A DNA stretch of 64,000 nt from Gemmatimonadota bacterium. GTDB lineage: Bacteria > Gemmatimonadota > Gemmatimonadetes > Longimicrobiales > Gaopeijiaceae. Below the pieces are notes generated by a model. The model did not search any database and had not been told where the DNA came from. It saw nothing but the letters and a program-made list of their open reading frames with translations. Of the stretch, positions 18,325 through 26,953 are shown in pieces (the first letter of the stretch is position 1; the number at the start of each line of letters is the position of its first letter). Position numbers and translations under genes: made by a program. Location: NCBI GenBank assembly GCA_022823225.1, contig JAJDXM010000009.1, positions 62,001-126,000 of the forward strand, given 5' to 3'.

Positions 18325-19123
18325 CGGCGAGCGCGGTGTGGGGGACCTGTCCTCGGGAGACTTCGCCGTCGAGACCCGGGGGCTGAACCTCTGGTACGGC
18401 GACTTCCAGGCCCTCTTCGATGTCGACCTCGGGGTGAAGAAGGGGATCATCACTTCGATGATCGGCCCCTCGGGGTGTGGCAAGACAACGGTTCTGCGCA
18501 CCTGCAACCGCATCATCGAACGGCTGGGCTACGTGCGCACCACCGGCAGCGTCTACGTGCTCGGGCACGACATCTTCGGCGACGATGTCGAGATCGTGCA
18601 GGTGCGCAAGCAGGTCGGCATGGTCTTCCAGCGCCCCAACCCGCTCCCGATCTCGATCCGGGACAACGTGCTCTTCGGCTTCCGCCTGCACGAGGCGCGG
18701 CTGCGGAGGGTGGCCCGCGCCGAGGAGGACGAGGTGCTGGAGTCCGCGCTGCGCCAGGTGCTCCTCTGGGACGCGGTGAAGGACCGCCTGGACAAGCCTG
18801 CCACAGGCCTTTCGCTGGAGGAGCAGCAGAAGCTATGCATCGCGCGGCTCTTGCCGGTCAAGCCCGAAGTGCTGCTGATGGACGAGCCCTGCTCGGCGCT
18901 GGATCCGGCCGGCACGGAGGCGGTGGAGGAGATGATCTGGCACCTGCGCGGCGGCTACACGATCCTCATCGTTACGCACAACATGGCCCAGGCCCGCCGG
19001 GCGTCCGACGAATGCGTCTTCATGCTGCTGGGCCGGATCGTCGAGCACGGGCGGACCGAGGAGCTGTTCCTGGCGCCGGAGCACACGGAGACCGCGGACT
19101 ACATCGAGGGGCGGTACGGCTGA
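18317..19123 (+). CDS. pstB: PstB-type ATPase, copy 2: intact Walker/Q/H motifs, degenerate signature
   Basis: The 268-residue product has Walker A GPSGCGKTT (50-58), Q-loop VFQRPNP (Q105), Walker B LLMDEPCSALDP (D179, E180) and the switch His in VTHNMAQA (H211), all standard for PstB. The ABC signature, however, reads LSLEEQQK (155-162) instead of LSGGQQQR. Together with copy 1 this predicts a heterodimer in which only the site made by copy 2 Walker motifs and copy 1 LSGGQ is complete. The TTG start at 18317 has GGAGG six bases upstream and overlaps copy 1 by 8 nt. It ends the operon. Confidence 0.9.
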   Translation: MADGERGVGDLSSGDFAVETRGLNLWYGDFQALFDVDLGVKKGIITSMIGPSGCGKTTVLRTCNRIIERLGYVRTTGSVYVLGHDIFGDDVEIVQVRKQVGMVFQRPNPLPISIRDNVLFGFRLHEARLRRVARAEEDEVLESALRQVLLWDAVKDRLDKPATGLSLEEQQKLCIARLLPVKPEVLLMDEPCSALDPAGTEAVEEMIWHLRGGYTILIVTHNMAQARRASDECVFMLLGRIVEHGRTEELFLAPEHTETADYIEGRYG

Positions 19124-19204
19124 CGGGGACGGACGGGCGCGGGCGGGTGGTGGGGCGGGCCGCCGCGCTGGAAGGCCGGGGCCGACCGGATCGAAAGCCT
19201 TGCA

Positions 19205-20254
19205 TTAGTGTCGCCGCCTGCCGGCTTCCCACACTCTGAAGGATTCGCGGTCGGCAATCGTATTCATTAAGGGGAATGTCCGTTCCAGAATGCGCGGGAC
19301 CGGCAGGCGGCGCTGCGCGACCACCATGAGCCGCCCGCCCGGGGCCAGGACGCCGGGGGCTTCCCGGACGAGTTCCTCGACGGTGTGCAGGTTCTGCGCG
19401 CTGCCCGCGTGGATCGGCGGGTTGGAGACGATGAGGTCGAAGGGGCCGGGCAGGGCCGCGACGCGGCGGCCCAGGACCAGGTTCGCGCCGGGAAGGTTGC
19501 GGGAGGCCGCGACCAGCGAGATCGCGTCGCGTTCGAGGAGCACGGCCTGCGTGCCATGCCCCGCACGCTCCAGCGCCGCGGCCGCGACGACCCCCGTTCC
19601 CGCGCCGAAATCCAGAAGGCGCGTGCCGGTCGGGAGGGCCGGAATGCAGTCGATGAGCAGGGCGGTCGCCGGATCGAGCCGGCCGCAGGCGAAGACGCCC
19701 GGGTAGAAGATCCAGTCGCGGGGACCGGCACCCCAGTCGACGGGTGCGCGGATCTCCCAACTGTCCAGGGCGTCGGGGCGGGGCGGGGGGGCGCGCCTCG
19801 TGGTGGCGAGGACGCGGCAGCGGCGCTTGATGAGGAGGGTGACAGGCGGCTCGGTGCCTTCCGGGAAGTGCCGCGCGGCCGAGCGGATCCCCTCGTTGCG
19901 GGCGCCGTAGAGGTGGATGCGCGCGCCGCCGCCGACCCGTGCAGCGGCGGCGTGCAACAGCATGACCGCTTCCTGTGAGGAGCGCGGCATCCGCACCCAG
20001 ACCTCGCCGAAGGGGCCGGGCGGGGGCCACGGCGAGCAAAGCTGGCCCCGCGTCAGGTGGCGGAGCCACCGGGTGACCGCGTACCCGGTTCGCGCGAGGG
20101 CGCGGGGGAGGTGGGGAGCGGGATCGCCCAGCACGAGGGCGGTGGGGGCGGGGGGTGGGGCGGGGGGCGTGGGGGCCTCGTCGCCGGGCGGAGGCCGTCG
20201 CCGGGCCCACTCGGCCGCCACCTGGGAGGGGATCTCGCCGTGTGGGGGGGTCAC
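19205..20254 (-). CDS. RsmC-like class I SAM-dependent methyltransferase
   Basis: The 349-residue product has a low-complexity Pro-rich stretch after the start, a degenerate N-terminal methyltransferase-like half, and a C-terminal catalytic half. The catalytic half shows LLDFGAGTGVVAAAALERAG (SAM-binding motif I, about residue 215), the acidic LLERD (motif II) and LIVSNPPIHAG (NPP motif of N-methylating enzymes). The two-domain layout and NPPI fit RsmC/RlmG, which methylate guanine N2 in rRNA. The GTG at 20254 overlaps the stop of the cardiolipin synthase gene as GTGA, so the two are translationally coupled. Confidence 0.8.
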   Translation of the reverse strand: MTPPHGEIPSQVAAEWARRRPPPGDEAPTPPAPPPAPTALVLGDPAPHLPRALARTGYAVTRWLRHLTRGQLCSPWPPPGPFGEVWVRMPRSSQEAVMLLHAAAARVGGGARIHLYGARNEGIRSAARHFPEGTEPPVTLLIKRRCRVLATTRRAPPPRPDALDSWEIRAPVDWGAGPRDWIFYPGVFACGRLDPATALLIDCIPALPTGTRLLDFGAGTGVVAAAALERAGHGTQAVLLERDAISLVAASRNLPGANLVLGRRVAALPGPFDLIVSNPPIHAGSAQNLHTVEELVREAPGVLAPGGRLMVVAQRRLPVPRILERTFPLMNTIADRESFRVWEAGRRRH

Positions 20255-21714
20255 AGCAGGGCGCTGACGAGGCCGGCCACGTTTTCCGCGAGTCTGCGTG
20301 GCCAGACCCGGGCCGCCCAGCGAGCCGCGTCCACCTGGCGGCAGTCCTCCAGGTACCGCATCTGCAGGAGCCGCAGCTGGGAGGCGAAGTCGCTGTCGTA
20401 GATCAGGGTGCTGATCTCGAAGTTGATCTCGAAGCTGCGGCGGTCGAGGTTGGCCGTGCTGACCAGGGCAAAGTCGCGGTCCACCGTGATCGTCTTGGCG
20501 TGGAGGAGCCCCTTGGTGTACTCGTGGACCTCGGCCCCCGCCTCCAGGAGCGTTTGGTAGAAGCTGCGGCTGGCCAGCGCCACGAGCGGCGAATCGTTGC
20601 GGGCGGGCACCACGATGATCGTGCGCACGCCGCGGATCGCCGCGGTGGTCAGCGCGGCCAGGGTCCCCTCGTCCGGCACGAAATAGGGCGTCGTGATGAG
20701 CAATTCCTCGCGGGCCATGTGAATCGCGGACTGGATCACGCGCACCAGCGCCTCGTTCTGCGAATTCACCCCGGTCCCCACGATCTGCACGATCCTCCCG
20801 TCGGGGTGTTCCTTCGGGGTGTAGGCGATCAGGTGGTCCAGATTCTCCGTGGTGTCCATGTACCAGTCTTCGATGAAGAGCGCCTGAAGGTCGCGCACCG
20901 CCGGCCCCTCGATCCGCAGGGTGGCATCCACCCACGGCGCAAAACGCGGTTTGGGGTGGAAGTCCTCCGATGCGACGTTGTGACTCCCCGTGTACCCCAC
21001 CTTGCCGTCCACGACCGCGATCTTGCGATGGTTGCGCATGTCGAACCGTATGGAGACGATCTGGGTGATGCGTGTGGGGAGCGCCGCGACCACCTGGACA
21101 CCGGCGTCGCGAAGCTCCCGGCACAGCAGGGACCTGAGGAAGTCGCTGGAACCCACGTTGTCCACGAGCAGGCGGCACGAAACCTGGCGTTCCCGGGCCC
21201 GCACCAGCGCCGCCGCTACGGCCTGTCCGACCTCGTCTTCGAGAAAGATGTAGAAGAGAAGGTGGACATGCCGCTCGGCACCGTCGATGTCGTCGACCAG
21301 CGCTCGTACGAAGCGATCCGCAGAGGCCAGGAGTGCCAGCCGGTTCCCCTGCCGGGGCTGCGTCTCGTCCCCGAGGCGGGCCAGCCGGGCGATGGACTCG
21401 GTGCCCCACGGAACCACGGCCGTGCTGGAGGTGGCGCTCCACGCCTTCTGCACCACGCCGCGGATGTTCTTCTGGATCGTACGGTGCCGCCGCTTTCGCC
21501 GGCTTCCGGTGCGGACCTCCCCCACGGCCAGATAGAGGAGGATGCCCACGACCGGGAGAGCGACAATGACCAGTATCCACGCCAGCGAGGAAGGCTGGCG
21601 CACGCGTGGCCTCAGCAACACGAAGACCACGAACACGGCGTTGACGATGACCAGGCCAGCGGCCGACGCAAAGGCGACCAGGGCCGCGAACGCGTCCAGC
21701 ATGCCGGTCTGCAT
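20251..21714 (-). CDS. cls: Cardiolipin synthase (PLD superfamily)
   Basis: The 487-residue product has two N-terminal membrane helices (about residues 10-35 and 43-65). Its two HKD motifs are HRKIAVVDGKVGYTGSHN (about residue 230) and HAKTITVDRDFALVSTANLD (about residue 410), each with HxKx4D. This is the bacterial Cls layout, which condenses two phosphatidylglycerols into cardiolipin at the inner membrane. The start is ATG 21714, or the GTG-free alternative Met at residue 5. It is the upstream member of a coupled pair with the RsmC-like gene. Confidence 0.9.
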   Translation of the reverse strand: MQTGMLDAFAALVAFASAAGLVIVNAVFVVFVLLRPRVRQPSSLAWILVIVALPVVGILLYLAVGEVRTGSRRKRRHRTIQKNIRGVVQKAWSATSSTAVVPWGTESIARLARLGDETQPRQGNRLALLASADRFVRALVDDIDGAERHVHLLFYIFLEDEVGQAVAAALVRARERQVSCRLLVDNVGSSDFLRSLLCRELRDAGVQVVAALPTRITQIVSIRFDMRNHRKIAVVDGKVGYTGSHNVASEDFHPKPRFAPWVDATLRIEGPAVRDLQALFIEDWYMDTTENLDHLIAYTPKEHPDGRIVQIVGTGVNSQNEALVRVIQSAIHMAREELLITTPYFVPDEGTLAALTTAAIRGVRTIIVVPARNDSPLVALASRSFYQTLLEAGAEVHEYTKGLLHAKTITVDRDFALVSTANLDRRSFEINFEISTLIYDSDFASQLRLLQMRYLEDCRQVDAARWAARVWPRRLAENVAGLVSALL

Positions 21715-21723
21715 CGCCCCCGC

Positions 21724-22365
21724 TTATCCGGACCGGGGCGGCATGATCATGATGTGGGCGCCGGGGGTGCCTTCCATCATCAGCCAGGGGCCGCTTTCCT
21801 GCGGTTGGAGAGAGAGGCCGGTGCTCTCGGGTGTCGCATCCGGAACGTAGATGACCCACCGCACCTGGCCGTCCGCCGTACGGGTATCGGGGTCCCAGTT
21901 CCCGTCGAAGATGTACTGGGTAGCCGACATCACCGGCATCGGCAGGGTCCCGGCCTGCATTTCCTCGAACCGGATCCGGTAGCGGTCTTCCCGGGACGCA
22001 CCCTCCGCGTCCAGTTCGCGGCCACGCGCGAAGTAGGGCTCGAGCGAAGCATGGTAGCAGGAGCTGGAGAAGCTCTCACGGGCGGGATTGGAGGCCAGGC
22101 ATACGAGGTCGTTCGTCCCCGGCCTCAGTTCGACTACGCTGCCGTCGGTCGCGTATCCCAGAATACGGGCTTCGGCCGCCTTGTCGGAGGGCGCGGCCAG
22201 CAGAGCCTGGGCGATCTGTTCGTCCGGGTTGGCCACCTGTGGATATGCGCAGCTCCAGGCGCCGGATGTGGCCAGCGCGGCCAGCGCGAGCAGCCAGCGC
22301 GGATGCACTGCGGTGGGAATGCCCCGGCGGCCTTCTCGACCGGCTGCGAGTCGTTGACGTTTCAT
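21724..22365 (-). CDS. Predicted lipoprotein of unknown function
   Basis: The 213-residue product starts MKRQRLAAG with a long basic leader, a hydrophobic stretch and GAWSC near residue 34, a possible lipobox. The mature part is rich in beta-prone sequence (GYATDGSVVELRPG, VRWVIYVPDATPESTG) and ends MIMPPRSG. A pair of Cys at DLVCLAS and SSSCYH could form a disulfide. I do not recognise the family. A good AGGAGAG lies seven bases before the ATG. It lies just upstream of cls in the same direction (9 bp between them), so co-transcription is likely. Confidence 0.7.
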   Translation of the reverse strand: MKRQRLAAGREGRRGIPTAVHPRWLLALAALATSGAWSCAYPQVANPDEQIAQALLAAPSDKAAEARILGYATDGSVVELRPGTNDLVCLASNPARESFSSSCYHASLEPYFARGRELDAEGASREDRYRIRFEEMQAGTLPMPVMSATQYIFDGNWDPDTRTADGQVRWVIYVPDATPESTGLSLQPQESGPWLMMEGTPGAHIMIMPPRSG

Positions 22366-22549
22366 TTCAGTCTCTCCTGATCCAGGCGTTGTGTTGTCAC
22401 TGTGGCGGGTTCCGGTCCGCCCCGACCGCGGCGTCCAACATTCCCCCGCGATGCACGGTTGCGCCAGTGAAGCTCGCGGTGGCGTCAAGCAGACGCCTGG
22501 TTGAAGATTGCTGCACGGGACAACACGTCGTACTGCATCGGAGCTCTCA

Positions 22550-23641
22550 TTGTTGCGTATTCTCCGTACACTGATGGCGGCGCTTTTCCTCGCCGCATGC
22601 AATTCCGATACGGTGGAGCCTGAGCCCTCCGGTCCGCCGAACATTGATCTGGCGCTGCCGTGGACCACCGCGTCGGTCGCCGAGGTCGGCGGCTCGACCG
22701 CCATGGTGGCGACAGGCGTGGAGCGGGCGCGCCTCAATGACCGGCTTCGCAGCCTTCTGGTCGTCAAGGATGGGCGGCTGGTCGTGGAGGAGTACTTCAA
22801 CGGCAGTCAGGGAGACCTGCACGATGTGCGCTCGGTGACCAAGAGCGTGGTCTCCGCCCTCACCGGCCTGATCGTCGAACGGGGCGACCTCGGCGTCGAC
22901 GACCAGATCGGCGACTACCTCGATTCGCTTGTGAGCGATCTGGAACCCGCCAAGGCCGCGATCACCATCGATCACCTGCTGACCATGGCCAGCGGCCTGG
23001 AGTGGGACGAGTCGGGGGGGTTCGGAGACTACGTGCAGTGGATCAGGTCCGACGACCACCTCGGGTACATCCTGGGCAAGCCCCTCGTCTCCGATCCGGG
23101 GTCGCGATACAACTACAACTCGGGTGCCGTACACCTGCTGGGCGTCGCCCTGGAGCAGGCAACCGGCACGCGATTGCCGGAGCTGGCGGATGAACTGCTC
23201 TTCAGCCGCATCGGCATTTCCAGGAGCCGCTGGGAGCCCCTGCGCGACGGGTTCCACAACGGGGGTGCCGGACTCGATCTGCGTCCGCGGGATCTGGCCC
23301 GTTTCGGTCAGCTGTACCTCCAGATGGGTGAAAGCGCAGGAAGCCCGGTGCTGCCGAAGGAGTGGGTCGCGCGCTCATCGGCTGCGCGCTACAACTGGCG
23401 CTTCGACTCGGGAGGCCTCCGCGGCATATCCTACGGCGCTCTGTGGTGGGTGGTTCCCGAGGCGTCGGAACCGCTCTACTTCGCGTGGGGGTTCGGCGGC
23501 CAGTACGTCGTGATCGTGCCCGGGATGAATCTGGTGATCGTCACGACCACCAGCTGGCCCGGAATGGGGGCTGAAGCAGGCGCATACGAGCGGCGAACGA
23601 TGGATCTGCTGGTGGACCACATCATTCCGGCGTTCCGCTGA
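22550..23641 (+). CDS. Serine hydrolase of the class C beta-lactamase/DD-peptidase family, lipoprotein
   Basis: The 363-residue product starts LLRILRTLMAALFLAAC, a short lipoprotein signal. The catalytic motifs are SVTK (SxxK, about residue 100), YNYNSG (YxN, about residue 190) and a C-terminal GGQYVVIVPG stretch in place of KTG. It resembles the beta-lactamase (Pfam PF00144) hydrolases, a family that includes esterases, DD-peptidases and beta-lactamases; substrate unknown. The TTG at 22550 is preferred for its GGAG six bases upstream; ATG 22574 would leave a very short signal. It overlaps the convergent YbaK-like gene by 20 bp at the 3' end. Confidence 0.85.
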   Translation: MLRILRTLMAALFLAACNSDTVEPEPSGPPNIDLALPWTTASVAEVGGSTAMVATGVERARLNDRLRSLLVVKDGRLVVEEYFNGSQGDLHDVRSVTKSVVSALTGLIVERGDLGVDDQIGDYLDSLVSDLEPAKAAITIDHLLTMASGLEWDESGGFGDYVQWIRSDDHLGYILGKPLVSDPGSRYNYNSGAVHLLGVALEQATGTRLPELADELLFSRIGISRSRWEPLRDGFHNGGAGLDLRPRDLARFGQLYLQMGESAGSPVLPKEWVARSSAARYNWRFDSGGLRGISYGALWWVVPEASEPLYFAWGFGGQYVVIVPGMNLVIVTTTSWPGMGAEAGAYERRTMDLLVDHIIPAFR

Positions 23642-24173
23642 CACGCGACGGAAAGCGCAGGATCTTCGGCGGGTGTCGCTCCGCCTCGAGGAAGCGCAGC
23701 AGACCCGCCCGGGAGATCGATGTCGTCCGTGCGTTGTCCAGCGGATGGAAGTTGAGCGGCTCGTCGGCGAGGAGTTCGGCGTCGAGCGCCACCCTGACCA
23801 GGCCCCGCGTGTCGTTGATGACGGCGAACGGGGAGACGGCACCGGCACGTATGCCCAGGAATCCGGCGAGGCGGCGCGGACTGCAGAACGTCAGCCGCTT
23901 CGTGCCCAGCTCGGTGGCCAGCCACTTGAGGTCCACCGTCCTCTCGCTCAGGCACGAGACCAGCCAGTGCCGTTCCTTCTTGTCCCGGATGAACAGGTTC
24001 TTCGAGTGTGCGCCTTCGATCCTGCCCCGGAGCCGGCGCGCCTCCTCGACGGTGAAAACGGGCACGTGCTCGATCGTGCGGTGCTCCACTCCCAGTTCGG
24101 TGAGCCGCTCGAAGAGGTCCGCGGAACCCCGGGGCGCGCGTCCGTCCATCAGCTGAATCCGTGTGCGGTTCAT
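23622..24173 (-). CDS. Prolyl-tRNA editing protein (YbaK/ProX family)
   Basis: The 183-residue product shows HVPVFTVEEARRLRGRIEGAHSKNLFIRDKK, the signature of the PrdX/ProXp group, with the catalytic Lys in HSKNLF, followed by GAVSPFAVIND in place of the usual GSVTPF. Family members remove Ala or other amino acids wrongly attached to tRNA-Pro. The short length and lack of other domains mark it as a free-standing editing protein. Confidence 0.88.
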   Translation of the reverse strand: MNRTRIQLMDGRAPRGSADLFERLTELGVEHRTIEHVPVFTVEEARRLRGRIEGAHSKNLFIRDKKERHWLVSCLSERTVDLKWLATELGTKRLTFCSPRRLAGFLGIRAGAVSPFAVINDTRGLVRVALDAELLADEPLNFHPLDNARTTSISRAGLLRFLEAERHPPKILRFPSRVSGTPE

Positions 24174-24298
24174 GCGGCGCTCGCTTGGTCTGGTCAGATC
24201 TTGAGGGTCATCTTACGTTGTCACCGTGCCCGCCGGTTCCCAAGGGGAATGTCCCGGGCCGGGGTTGCAAGGGGCCGTCGGCGCGGGGGTTCAGTCGT

Positions 24299-24775
24299 AT
24301 GGAGAAGATGACAATGTGCCGTGGTTCGATGCTGTTTCTTGCGTTCATCGCCGGCGCACTGGCCGGCTGTGGCGGAGACGACCCCATGCCCCCGCCCGGG
24401 GATCTGGCTCCGAACCTGGACGGCACCTACGACCTGAGGGCCTTTACGTCGGTGCTGGTTACGGGCGGCCAGACGCTTGAGCCGCCGCTGGTTTCCGGAA
24501 TGTTCACCCTGCGGCAGCCCGCGCCCACCGGTTCCGAGGAGAAGGGGACCTTCGACCTGTCCATCACGGTGCCGGACGGCATGGGCGGCAACCAGAGCAT
24601 CGAGGGTCAGGGAGACTTCACCGTTCGGAGTGACGGAACCTGGGAGCAGGTCGGGGTGGTTGCGGGGGCAGATTACCAGGGCAGGGGTACCTACACATTT
24701 CAGAACGGCACCTTTACCGTGGCGGTTACGGAGCCGCCCCTTTCGGTTTCGACTACGGTCTGGCAGCGCCGGTAG
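24299..24775 (+). CDS. Small predicted lipoprotein, unknown function
   Basis: The 158-residue product has a signal ending in GALAGCGGDD, a clear lipobox with Asp at +4 (GGDD). The mature part looks like a small beta-sandwich or lipocalin-like domain: LDGTYDLRAF, GTFDLSITVPDG, GRGTYTFQNGTFTV. ATG 24299, 24308 and 24314 are all possible starts; the GGAG at 24301 suits 24314 best. Proteins of this type are common orphan lipoproteins in Gemmatimonadota-like genomes; no role can be given. The TonB receptor gene begins 2 bp after its stop, so the two may be co-transcribed. Confidence 0.7.
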   Translation: MEKMTMCRGSMLFLAFIAGALAGCGGDDPMPPPGDLAPNLDGTYDLRAFTSVLVTGGQTLEPPLVSGMFTLRQPAPTGSEEKGTFDLSITVPDGMGGNQSIEGQGDFTVRSDGTWEQVGVVAGADYQGRGTYTFQNGTFTVAVTEPPLSVSTTVWQRR

Positions 24776-24777
24776 CC

Positions 24778-26931
24778 GTGTCGTTCGCGTCGCTGACCCG
24801 GTCGTCCTGGCTGGCGCTATTCGTTTCCTCGGCGCCGCCGGTCGCCGCGCAGGAGGTGACGGTTCGCGGCGTGGTGGTTGACGCCGAAACGGGGGCGGGC
24901 ATCGCGGGGGCGGAAGTGCTGGTGCGCGCCACCCAATTGCGCGCCCGGACCGCAGCCGAGGGGCGCTTCGAGCTTGCCTTTCCGGATCTGGGTGGGCAGC
25001 TGCACCTGATCGTCGCGGCGACGGGGTACCGCACGGCGGAGAGGTCCATCGATCCGGGTGCCGTAGCAACGGACACGCTCACGATCGCGCTCGAACCGAC
25101 CTACTTCGAACTGCCGGGCCTGACCGTTACGGCCAGCCGGGGCAACGCGCGTCCCGGGGAGGCTCCGGTGAGCGTCGCGGTCATGGGCCGCGATGAATTG
25201 GCGCGCCGCGACGTGACCAGTCTCAACGAGGCGCTTCCCTTCGCCCAGGGGGTCACCTTCAACGCCGGCCAGATGGACATCCGCGGCTCGAGCGGCATCG
25301 CGCGGGGCGTGGGGAGCCGCGTGCTCATGCTGCTGGACGGCCATCGCGTCCTGACGGGCGTGGGCTCGGCGATCGACTTCGGCCTGTTGCCGCTCCTCGA
25401 CATCGAGCGAATCGAGATCGTCAAGGGGCCGCACTCGACGCTCTTCGGGACGAATGCGATGGGCGGGGTGGTCAACGTGATCACGCGGCCGCCGGTCGAC
25501 GGAGCGCGGACGATCGTGCGCGGCTACTACGGGATCTTCGACACTCCCAGCGAGAGGGACTTCACCGACGACCGGCTCAGCATGCAGGGAATCCAGATCC
25601 AGCATTCGCGGCAGATCGGCGAAGCCGGCGCAACCATCTTCGTCGGACGCGAGGGTTCGGACGGATTCAGGCAGAACGGCGACCTGCAGCGGTGGCGGCT
25701 GAGGGCGAAGACCGTATTCGGGGCGCAGTCCCAAACGCCCTGGGAGCTGTTCGTCAACTGGAAGCGGGAGGACGCCCAGGAGTTCTTCACATGGCTGTCG
25801 CCCGAGCGCCCCCTTGAGGTGGATCCGTCGCAGCTGGGCGACTGGAAGCGGAACATCGACCTGGTCGTCGGGATGACCGCGACCCCGGTCGTGACCCCCG
25901 CCATGAAGCTGCAGCTCCGGCCGCAGGCGCAGCACGTTCGGTCCAAGAATCACTTCCACGACAACGAGGACTTTCACACCTCGACCCGCTACGGCGCCGA
26001 CGTGCAGGTTTCCCGCTTCACGGACGGCCGGCATTCCTTCACGACGGGTGCCGAGGCGACCTACACGCAGATTTCCTCCAACTTCCTGTCCCCCACTCCC
26101 ACGGTGACCGATCTGGCCTTCTTCCTTCAGGACGAGATCGAGTTCTCCGAGCGGGTGCGCGGAACGACCGGCGTCCGGCTGGACATGCACAGCGCGTCCT
26201 CCGCCGAGCGTGACGTTTCCGTCAACCCCAAGGTTGGCCTGGTCTACGAGCCCAGCGACCGGTTGAGTCTGCGGACCTCGCTCAGCCGGGGCTACCGGGC
26301 CCCGAGCGTAGCTGAACAGTACAGCTCCACGGTGGTTTTCGGCTTCCGGGTCATCCCCAACCTGGAGCTTCGCGGAGAGTCGGCCTGGGCGGGCGAGGTG
26401 GGCGTCACGACCACGCCTTACGACTGGCTCTGGGTGGACGCCGGGCTCTTCTGGAGCGAGTACGAGGGGCTGATCGAGGTGGCCGGGGCCCCGGACCAGT
26501 TTCTGACCTTCCAATTCCGCAATGTCGCCGAGGCGCGGGTGCGGGGTCTCGACGCCGGCGCGCAGGTCGGCCTCATCCCCGGGAAGCTCACCCTTGGCGC
26601 GACGTATCTGCTCCTGGACACCGAGGACAAGCGCACGCGCCGCGCCCTCTCGTACCGGTCCACGCACAACCTCACCACGACGGTGTCGGCGTGGGCGGAC
26701 CGGCTGGCGCTCGACGTGCGCTACCGGAGCCGGGCGGATCAGGTGATCGCCTACCCCCTGGACGAGCGCGGAGACATCACGCTTCTGGACCTGCGCATGG
26801 GCGCCACCGTTCTTGACATGGACGTTCAGGCCAAGATCGAGAACCTGTTGCAAGCGGAATACGTGGATGTCCAGGAGCGCAACCCGGGGGCCACCCGCAG
26901 CTTCCGCGTTACCCTCACCTCCCGTTTCTGA
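24778..26931 (+). CDS. TonB-dependent outer-membrane receptor
   Basis: The 717-residue product has a signal peptide ending at AAQ (about residue 25), a CarboxypepD_reg-like domain (about 25-110, VRGVVVDAETGAGIAGAEVLV), a TonB-box-like segment before the plug, a plug domain (about 120-235, ending in GPHSTLFGTNAMGGVVNVIT) and a beta barrel ending in Phe (FRVTLTSRF). Ligands of such receptors are siderophores, cobalamin or glycans; the plug is of the FepA/BtuB type. GTG start. The next gene, an exported rhodanese, follows after 22 bp in the same direction. Confidence 0.9.
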   Translation: MSFASLTRSSWLALFVSSAPPVAAQEVTVRGVVVDAETGAGIAGAEVLVRATQLRARTAAEGRFELAFPDLGGQLHLIVAATGYRTAERSIDPGAVATDTLTIALEPTYFELPGLTVTASRGNARPGEAPVSVAVMGRDELARRDVTSLNEALPFAQGVTFNAGQMDIRGSSGIARGVGSRVLMLLDGHRVLTGVGSAIDFGLLPLLDIERIEIVKGPHSTLFGTNAMGGVVNVITRPPVDGARTIVRGYYGIFDTPSERDFTDDRLSMQGIQIQHSRQIGEAGATIFVGREGSDGFRQNGDLQRWRLRAKTVFGAQSQTPWELFVNWKREDAQEFFTWLSPERPLEVDPSQLGDWKRNIDLVVGMTATPVVTPAMKLQLRPQAQHVRSKNHFHDNEDFHTSTRYGADVQVSRFTDGRHSFTTGAEATYTQISSNFLSPTPTVTDLAFFLQDEIEFSERVRGTTGVRLDMHSASSAERDVSVNPKVGLVYEPSDRLSLRTSLSRGYRAPSVAEQYSSTVVFGFRVIPNLELRGESAWAGEVGVTTTPYDWLWVDAGLFWSEYEGLIEVAGAPDQFLTFQFRNVAEARVRGLDAGAQVGLIPGKLTLGATYLLLDTEDKRTRRALSYRSTHNLTTTVSAWADRLALDVRYRSRADQVIAYPLDERGDITLLDLRMGATVLDMDVQAKIENLLQAEYVDVQERNPGATRSFRVTLTSRF

Positions 26932-26953
26932 CCCCGTCGCGAGGCGATTTTCG

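Noticed and set aside
22366-22549. Possible repeat copy around GCGATGCACGG between the lipoprotein and serine hydrolase genes
   Set aside because: Only short pieces agree with the dispersed repeat; the match is not better than chance in GC-rich DNA.
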